Source: an uncultured Clostridia bacterium (lineage in GTDB: Bacteria > Bacillota > Clostridia > UBA1381). From it: DNA of 11,211 nucleotides. Each line of letters opens with the position of its first letter. Position 1 is the stretch's first letter. The notes beneath the pieces are model-generated. The model did no database searches. It saw only the letters and a program-made list of their open reading frames with translations, and had not been told where the DNA came from. The DNA lies in contig CAJOPD010000013.1 in NCBI GenBank assembly GCA_905236685.1, forward strand, positions 1 to 11,211, in the 5' to 3' direction. Position numbers and translations under genes: made by a program. Positions 7,148 to 11,211 of the stretch are shown piece after piece.

Positions 7148-8038
7148 TTATTTAATCATTGAAGCAACTTCATCTGCAAAGTTTTCTTCCTTCTTCTCCA
7201 AGCCCTCGCCCTTTTCAAAACGCGCAAAGTCGATAATCTTTACACCCTTTGAAGCAAGGTACTGCTCAACCTTCTGGTCGCTGTCCTTTACAAACTCCTG
7301 CTGCAACAGGCAATTCTGCTCATAGAACTTGCCGATTTTTCCGCCAACCATCTTTTCAATGATTGCGTCAGGCTTATTCGCATTCTTAGGGTCTTCCTTA
7401 ATCTGCGAAATTATGATGTGCTTTTCGTGTTCCACATCTTCTGCGGGAACAGTGTCCTTTGAAAGATACAACGGGTTGATTGCGGCAACCTGCATCGCAA
7501 TATCCCTTGCAGCTTCGTAAGCATCGCCGTCCAAAGCGCCTTCCGCCTTAACGATAACGCCTATTCTGCCCTCGCCGTGCGAGTAGGAGCAAACATTTCC
7601 TTCAAAACGAATGAACCGTCTTATCTTCATATTTTCGCCGATTTTTGCGATTAAAGCGGTTAATGCGTCCTCAACTGTGCCTTCGCCCATAGCCTCAGCC
7701 TTCAATTCGTCAACATCTTTGGGGTTCTTTTCCGCAACAACCTTTGCAACATTTTCTACAAAGCCTAAAAATTCATCATTTTTTGCAACGAAGTCGGTTT
7801 CCGAATTTACTTCAAGCAAAACTGCAACGCTCTTTGCGTCATTCATATATACCTTTACGATACCGTCTGACGCAATTCTGCCTGCCTTTTTAGCAGCCGT
7901 TGCAAGACCTTTTTCTCTCAGGTACTCTACCGCCTTGTCCATATCTCCGTCAGTTTCGGTAAGCGCCTTTTTGCAGTCCATCATACCGCAGCTTGTTATT
8001 TCTCTTAATTTCTTAACATCTAATGCTGAAAATGCCAT
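7148..8038 (-). CDS. tsf: Translation elongation factor Ts
   Basis: A full-length 296-residue EF-Ts, the guanine nucleotide exchange factor that recycles EF-Tu from its GDP form during protein synthesis. The N-terminal UBA-like domain has VKKLREITSCGMMDCKKAL (8-26), and the conserved EF-Tu contact TDFVAKN is at 81-87. The core repeats follow (for example AARDIAMQVAAINPLYL), and the C-terminal part has LLQQEFVKD. The stop of rpsB overlaps the ATG by one base (TAATG), which points to translational coupling. AGGAGG (8049-8054) inside the rpsB end lies 10 bases upstream. The unit ends just downstream in its own terminator, so the pyrH and frr genes that commonly follow rpsB-tsf are not in this transcript. 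Confidence 0.98.
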   Translation of the reverse strand: MAFSALDVKKLREITSCGMMDCKKALTETDGDMDKAVEYLREKGLATAAKKAGRIASDGIVKVYMNDAKSVAVLLEVNSETDFVAKNDEFLGFVENVAKVVAEKNPKDVDELKAEAMGEGTVEDALTALIAKIGENMKIRRFIRFEGNVCSYSHGEGRIGVIVKAEGALDGDAYEAARDIAMQVAAINPLYLSKDTVPAEDVEHEKHIIISQIKEDPKNANKPDAIIEKMVGGKIGKFYEQNCLLQQEFVKDSDQKVEQYLASKGVKIIDFARFEKGEGLEKKEENFADEVASMIK

Positions 8039-8817
8039 TATTCCGCTACCTCCTCTGTTTGTTCTGCCTCTGCTGCTTCCTCGATAGGCGCTTCTTCCTC
8101 AGCCTCTTCCTCGCGTACAGGAAGTGCGTCCTCGCCCTGTCTGCCTTCAATGATAGCGTTTGCCATTGTTGACGCAATCAGCTTTACCGCTCTTATAGCG
8201 TCATCATTGCCCGGGATAACATAATCAACATCATCAGGGTCGCAGTTGGTATCAACGATAGCAACAACGGGAATACCGAGCTTTTTAGCCTCTGTTATAG
8301 CGATATGCTCTTTTCTCGGGTCAACTACAAAAAGCGCACCGGGGAGCTTTTTCATATCCTTAATTCCGCCCAGATATTTTTCAAGCTTATCTCTCTGAGC
8401 CTTTAACTTAATAACCTCTTTTTTGGGAAGCAGGTCAAATGTGCCTTCTTCCTCCATCTTATTGATTTGTGCAAGACGGTCAATTCTCTTTTGAATTGTC
8501 TTGAAGTTAGTCATCATACCGCCGAGCCATCTTGCGTTTACATAGTACATTCCAACTCTCTCGGCCTCTTCCTTAATAGAGTCCTGAGCCTGCTTTTTTG
8601 TACCTACAAAGAGAATATCATCGCCGTTTGCCGCGATATCTCTTATGAAGTAGTACGCTTCCTCCACCTTTTTAACGGTCTTCTGCAAATCAATAATATA
8701 GATACCGTTTCTCTCTGTGAAGATGTATTCCGCCATTTTAGGATTCCATCTTCTTGTCTGGTGTCCGAAATGAACACCCGCCTCTAAAAGCTGCTTCATA
8801 GCAATTACATTTGACAT
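8038..8817 (-). CDS. rpsB: 30S ribosomal protein S2
   Basis: A 259-residue S2 protein of the small ribosomal subunit. Family hallmarks run throughout: KQLLEAGVHFGHQTRRWNP near the N-terminus, YIIDLQKT, FVGTKKQAQD, WLGGMMTNFKTI, LPGALFVVDPRKE, PVVAIVDTNCDPD and the PGNDDAIRAVKLI region. The C-terminal tail of about 30 residues is strongly acidic (repeated E and A), a lineage-variable extension that is not conserved in sequence. An ideal AGGAGG (8827-8832) lies 9 bases before the ATG. It is the first gene of rpsB-tsf, transcribed from 8942-8970 with a leader of about 118 bases that contains hairpins. S2 represses its own operon in some bacteria; whether it does so here is inference. Confidence 0.98.
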   Translation of the reverse strand: MSNVIAMKQLLEAGVHFGHQTRRWNPKMAEYIFTERNGIYIIDLQKTVKKVEEAYYFIRDIAANGDDILFVGTKKQAQDSIKEEAERVGMYYVNARWLGGMMTNFKTIQKRIDRLAQINKMEEEGTFDLLPKKEVIKLKAQRDKLEKYLGGIKDMKKLPGALFVVDPRKEHIAITEAKKLGIPVVAIVDTNCDPDDVDYVIPGNDDAIRAVKLIASTMANAIIEGRQGEDALPVREEEAEEEAPIEEAAEAEQTEEVAE

Positions 8818-8935
8818 TGTAAAATTCCTCCTTGTTTTTAATTTCCTCCAAAGCCCTCAATCTTATGCGGAACCGATATCGGCAACGCCGCAAAAGTCAG
8901 ACAATGTGTGTATTTTGGTTTAACCAATGTCATAC
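8818..8935 (-). promoter_or_regulatory. Structured 5' leader of rpsB-tsf, possible S2 autoregulatory region
   Basis: The predicted 5' untranslated region contains three noteworthy elements. TTGGTTAAACCAA forms a small perfect hairpin near its 5' end (about 8914-8926). A two-part hairpin lies at 8867-8891, GCGG/CCGC outer arms and GCCGA/TCGGT inner arms separated by an asymmetric internal loop. GGAGGAA occurs twice, at 8843-8849 and at 8825-8831; only the second has a start codon at proper distance. An internal-loop hairpin ahead of a duplicated ribosome-binding sequence is compatible with control by a ribosomal protein, but I recognise no named leader family. Confidence 0.45.
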
Positions 8936-8941
8936 CCGACT

Positions 8942-8970
8942 ATTTTAGCAAGATTTTCCCCATTTGTCAA
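8942..8970 (-). promoter_or_regulatory. Sigma-A promoter for rpsB-tsf
   Basis: Minus strand: perfect TTGACA (8965-8970), 17-base spacer, TAAAAT (8942-8947, one mismatch). The predicted start is near 8935. The -35 box contains the TGA stop codon (8967-8969) of the upstream antiporter gene. Confidence 0.87.
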
Positions 8971-10277
8971 GCTTTTTTTGGGGATTTTCTGATTTTTCCT
9001 TCCTCTAACCGCGCTTTCCGTCTGTTTAGTACCTCCTCGCTCTTGGGCTTGATATCGCCTGCCGCCAAAAGCGCATTTTTCGTCATCAAAGGTCCGAAAA
9101 GCTCGTATATAAGCACGGCAAAAAGCACGATGTTACGAATAAGCGAGCCGCCCTCTCCCATTTTCGACGATACAACGGCACACATTCCAAGGGCCACTCC
9201 GGCTTGCGGCAAAAGGGTTATGCCCAAATATTTTGTAACCGTTTCATCGCACTTTGTCGCGGCACAGCTCAAATATGAGCCGACATATTTCCCAAGCGAG
9301 CGGAATATTATGTAAACCACGCCAATCATAACAACGCTTACCTTTGAGAAAACCGAAAGCTCCAATTCCGCTCCGCTGATTACGAAAAAGAGGGCGTTAA
9401 GCGGCACAGTCCACTTGTCCGCGCGCTCCATAAGGTCAAAGGAAACGGGGCAGATATTGCAGAACACCGTGCCCAGCATCATACATACAAGTAATGACGA
9501 AAAGCCGATATGTATGCCGTAAAAATCAAATTCTATCATCGAAAGCGCCACCGTCAGAATAACTATGCTTATAACAAGCGTCAGACGGTTGCTGTTCGAG
9601 TTAAACAGCTTTTCAAGCTGTGTCAGAACATAGCCCATAACAGCGCCAAGACCGAGCGACAAAACTATTTCAATTAAAGGCTCCAATATAATTGAAACCG
9701 CGTCAACCCTTCCGCTCCCCATAGCCTCGGCTATACCGAAGGAAACAGCGAAAACCACAAGCCCTACCGCATCATCAAGCGCAACTATGGGAAGCAGTAT
9801 ATCGGTCAGCTTGCCCTTTGCCTTATATTGTCTTACTACCATAAGCGTCGCCGCGGGCGCTGTGGCAGTAGCAATCGCACCGAGTATGATTGCAGACGGC
9901 AGAGGCAGTATATCCCCTACTGCAAAATGCAGTAAAATGAGCGCAATATCCACAAAAAGCGTTGCGAAAAGCGCCTGAACAATTCCCACTACCGTTGCCT
10001 GCCTGCCCGTTTCGCGAAGCTGTGACATACGAAACTCGTTGCCTATCGCAAAGGCGATAAATCCTAATGCTACATCGCTTATTATTGAAAAATCCTCAAC
10101 ATTTTGGTGTGAAATAAATCCAAGCCCCGAAATTTTTAAAAGCCCTAAAAAGTAAGGACCAACCAAAACCCCCGCAATAAGATATGCCGTCACGGCGGGA
10201 AGTTTTAACGGCTTTACTACCCTTGTCATCATCATTCCCGCAATCATAGCAATACTGAGCGTCAATAAAGTGGTCAT
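8967..10277 (-). CDS. Cation:proton antiporter, CPA (Na+/H+ exchanger) superfamily
   Basis: A 436-residue integral membrane protein with roughly 12 hydrophobic segments, predicted to exchange Na+ or K+ for H+ across the cytoplasmic membrane. LKLPAVTAYLIAGVLVGP near the N-terminus is the classic opening of Kef/NhaS-type exchangers. TATAPA (137-142) marks the unwound helix, and VALDDAVGL places a DD pair at 168-169; paired aspartates are the signature of electrogenic CPA2-type exchangers. There is no TrkA-N or other regulatory domain, only a short basic tail (RRKARLEEGKIRKSPKKA). I chose the ATG at 10277 because AGGGTGG (10284-10290) lies 6 bases upstream. A TTG eight codons further upstream (10301) has no ribosome binding site. 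It has its own promoter (10352-10380) and ends inside the rpsB -35 box without a clear terminator. Ion specificity cannot be told from sequence. Confidence 0.88.
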   Translation of the reverse strand: MTTLLTLSIAMIAGMMMTRVVKPLKLPAVTAYLIAGVLVGPYFLGLLKISGLGFISHQNVEDFSIISDVALGFIAFAIGNEFRMSQLRETGRQATVVGIVQALFATLFVDIALILLHFAVGDILPLPSAIILGAIATATAPAATLMVVRQYKAKGKLTDILLPIVALDDAVGLVVFAVSFGIAEAMGSGRVDAVSIILEPLIEIVLSLGLGAVMGYVLTQLEKLFNSNSNRLTLVISIVILTVALSMIEFDFYGIHIGFSSLLVCMMLGTVFCNICPVSFDLMERADKWTVPLNALFFVISGAELELSVFSKVSVVMIGVVYIIFRSLGKYVGSYLSCAATKCDETVTKYLGITLLPQAGVALGMCAVVSSKMGEGGSLIRNIVLFAVLIYELFGPLMTKNALLAAGDIKPKSEEVLNRRKARLEEGKIRKSPKKA

Positions 10278-10299
10278 TTTAATCCACCCTTTTAAATGC

Positions 10300-10334
10300 A
10301 AAAATTTAGATAGAACGGCTTAAAACCGTCCTAT
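10300..10334 (-). terminator. Terminator-like hairpin in the antiporter leader
   Basis: On the minus strand ATAGGACGG and CCGTTCTAT (10310-10334) form a 9-bp stem including one G.U pair, with a 7-base loop. CTAAA then TTTTT (10300-10304) follow. It lies between the predicted promoter start (about 10345) and the antiporter ATG, and also downstream of the SLOG-like gene. It could end that upstream transcript, act as an attenuator for the antiporter, or both. The five-base gap before the T run makes it imperfect. Confidence 0.5.
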
Positions 10335-10351
10335 CCCATACATCACACACT

Positions 10352-10380
10352 ATTATATAACAGCCGTATAGAAAATGCAA
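10352..10380 (-). promoter_or_regulatory. Candidate promoter for the antiporter gene
   Basis: Minus strand: perfect TATAAT (10352-10357) with TTGCAT (10375-10380) 17 bases upstream. The -35 is weak, matching only TTG, so strength rests on the -10. The predicted start is near 10345 and the leader about 68 bases. Confidence 0.55.
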
Positions 10381-10390
10381 GAAATTTTTG

Positions 10391-10849
10391 TCACATTTCG
10401 GCAGTATTTATTATTTCTATGTTGCCTTTGCTTTGCGCGTATTTTAAAGTATCCGCCGCCCTGCCAGTGCGCGCGGTACAATGGCATACAAGGCAGTCCG
10501 AACGGTCAACCATATAATAATTCCACCTTTTGATTTCCCAGCCCGCCTCGGTTTTGAAAGAAATTATATCTGTCAGGAAAAAATCGTATCGGCAAAAGGG
10601 CTTTCCCGTCAAATCAACAGCGCTTATATCACAATTCGGAAAGACTAAGCCCAAGGAAATGTCAGGATATGTTTTTTTAAGCTCATCTAATATCGAAAAT
10701 GCGATGTTGTCTATCCTTGATTTTTCTAAAAAACAGAACTTTCTAACGCCGTTTTCCACAAGCTCTGTTATTGCTTTTCTTATTTTTTCAATCTCATTTT
10801 CATCAATAAATGTCCTGTCCCCATCAAAACAACACATTTTGTCTTTCAT
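10391..10849 (-). CDS. Small SLOG-like (YpsA/DUF1273-type) protein with degenerate motifs
   Basis: A 152-residue soluble protein that I assign tentatively to the YpsA/DUF1273 branch of the SLOG superfamily (Rossmann-like folds that bind nucleotides or related ligands). The order of elements fits. MCCFDGDR (5-12) stands where CCFTGHR is usual, followed by a helix and a strand ending in KFCFL (37-41). LKKTYPDISLGLVFPN comes next, then NYYMVDRSDCLV (110-121) and GRAADTLKYAQSKG (129-142), matching the RNxYMVDxSD and GGTxxTxxYAxxKG motifs. However, the glycine-rich ligand loop expected after the second strand (GGAxGFD) is replaced by EKSRID (42-47), and TGH by DGD. Ligand binding is therefore doubtful. 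It is cysteine-rich. The ATG at 10849 has AGGGG about 9 bases upstream; an in-frame TTG at 10873 lies almost at the predicted transcript start and is unlikely. Function unknown. Confidence 0.72.
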   Translation of the reverse strand: MKDKMCCFDGDRTFIDENEIEKIRKAITELVENGVRKFCFLEKSRIDNIAFSILDELKKTYPDISLGLVFPNCDISAVDLTGKPFCRYDFFLTDIISFKTEAGWEIKRWNYYMVDRSDCLVCHCTARTGRAADTLKYAQSKGNIEIINTAEM

Positions 10850-10886
10850 AATGCCCAGCCCCCTAAAATACAACTATTTTATTTGC

Positions 10887-10915
10887 ATTTTATCATATTT
10901 TTATCTTTTTTTCAA
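10887..10915 (-). promoter_or_regulatory. Sigma-A promoter for the SLOG-like gene
   Basis: Minus strand: TTGAAA (10910-10915), 17-base spacer, TAAAAT (10887-10892), with TGA directly before the -10 (extended -10). The predicted start is near 10880, about 30 bases before the ATG at 10849, which supports that start codon over the upstream TTG. It fires away from the XRE-type gene, whose own promoter I could not place with confidence. Confidence 0.72.
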
Positions 10916-10995
10916 CTAATTTAATGGTATTTACTATTATTTTAACTGTCGATAATCCCAAAATATTTGCATATACTCACTATTGAGGTGTTAAT

Positions 10996-11211
10996 ATGAG
11001 GAATAAAAATTTTGATATTTGGCTTGCCATAGGCTTAAATATATTGCATTACCGAAAAGAACAGGGTATGACACAAATGCAACTTGCAGAAAAGGCAAAT
11101 ATGAGCAGTAAATATTTACAGCGCATTGAAACTGCTGCATCTTCGTGTACTCTTGACACGCTTATTGATATTGCGGAAGCGTTAGATATTCCGCTGAAAA
11201 AGCTGTTTGAG
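10996..11211 (+). CDS. XRE-family helix-turn-helix regulator, C-terminus missing
   Basis: The first 72 codons of a gene cut by the right edge. The sequence is a typical XRE/Cro-type DNA-binding domain. A first helix (LAIGLNILHYRKEQG) is followed by MTQMQLAEKANMSSKYLQRIE (helix-turn-helix, about 25-45) and TLDTLIDIAEALDIPLKKLF, the usual closing helix. GAGGTG (10985-10990) lies 5 bases before the ATG. It is divergent from the SLOG-like gene, with 146 bases between the two start codons, so it may control itself or that neighbour; no clear palindromic operator is visible. Whether a sensor or other domain follows is outside the window. Confidence 0.88.
   Translation, partial: MRNKNFDIWLAIGLNILHYRKEQGMTQMQLAEKANMSSKYLQRIETAASSCTLDTLIDIAEALDIPLKKLFE

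Noticed and set aside
7611..8087. A 158-codon plus-strand open frame
   Set aside because: Antisense shadow of tsf and the rpsB end; no ribosome binding site and no recognisable motif.
8956..8985. TCCCC/GGGGA inverted repeat around the rpsB -35 box, considered as a terminator for the antiporter
   Set aside because: Only 5 bp of stem with a loop of about 18 bases and no proper T run on the minus strand after it.
8908..9315. A 135-codon plus-strand open frame
   Set aside because: Antisense to the antiporter C-terminus and the rpsB promoter; composition is that of a shadow frame.
10951..10977. Possible -10 boxes for the XRE gene (GATAAT at 10951-10956, TATACT at 10972-10977)
   Set aside because: Neither has a reasonable -35 at 16-18 bases, and the second would put the transcript start on the ribosome binding site; the region is AT-rich enough for chance matches.
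10976..10987. CTCA-CTAT-TGAG hairpin overlapping the XRE ribosome binding site
   Set aside because: A 4-bp stem is too short to be credible as an operator or sequestering hairpin.

Overview
The window looks like chromosomal DNA of a low-to-moderate GC member of the Bacillota, most likely class Clostridia. The basis is strong AGGAGG-type ribosome binding sites, TTGACA/TATAAT-like sigma-A promoters, a VanW/YoaR-type protein, a TagA-type glycosyltransferase and a clostridial-style thymidylate kinase. The genus cannot be read from the sequence. Genes are densely packed and no gene-free stretch reaches 300 bases. I see no tRNA, rRNA, CRISPR array, insertion sequence or phage gene.

Layout. (1) Bases 1-1205, minus strand: the N-terminal part of a VanW-family wall-associated membrane protein, running off the left edge, preceded by a small YkgJ-type cysteine-cluster protein. 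(2) Bases 1261-1333: two strong back-to-back promoters. (3) Bases 1388-7065, plus strand: a tight four-gene operon. It encodes an atypical type IIA topoisomerase (ParE-like ATPase/TOPRIM subunit and ParC-like cleavage subunit), a WecB/TagA/CpsF-family glycosyltransferase and thymidylate kinase, and ends in a terminator that contains the last stop codon. (4) Bases 7091-8970, minus strand: rpsB and tsf (ribosomal protein S2 and elongation factor Ts) with their own promoter, a structured 5' leader and a wobble-rich terminator facing the first operon. (5) Bases 8967-10380, minus strand: a CPA-type cation:proton antiporter with its own promoter and a terminator-like hairpin in the leader. (6) Bases 10391-10915, minus strand: a small protein resembling the YpsA/DUF1273 SLOG family but with degenerate signature motifs. 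(7) Bases 10996-11211, plus strand: the start of an XRE-type helix-turn-helix regulator, cut by the right edge.

How the genes fit together. The central operon joins chromosome topology/decatenation, a possible wall-polymer step and dTTP supply, which suggests coordination with growth and replication; this is inference. The most notable signal is at the extreme C-terminus of the ParC-like subunit. It ends in QLSLF, a perfect match to the consensus bacterial sliding-clamp (DnaN) binding pentapeptide, so this topoisomerase may be tethered to the replication machinery. Both topoisomerase subunits keep their catalytic residues but depart from gyrase/topo IV signatures at several otherwise near-invariant places.
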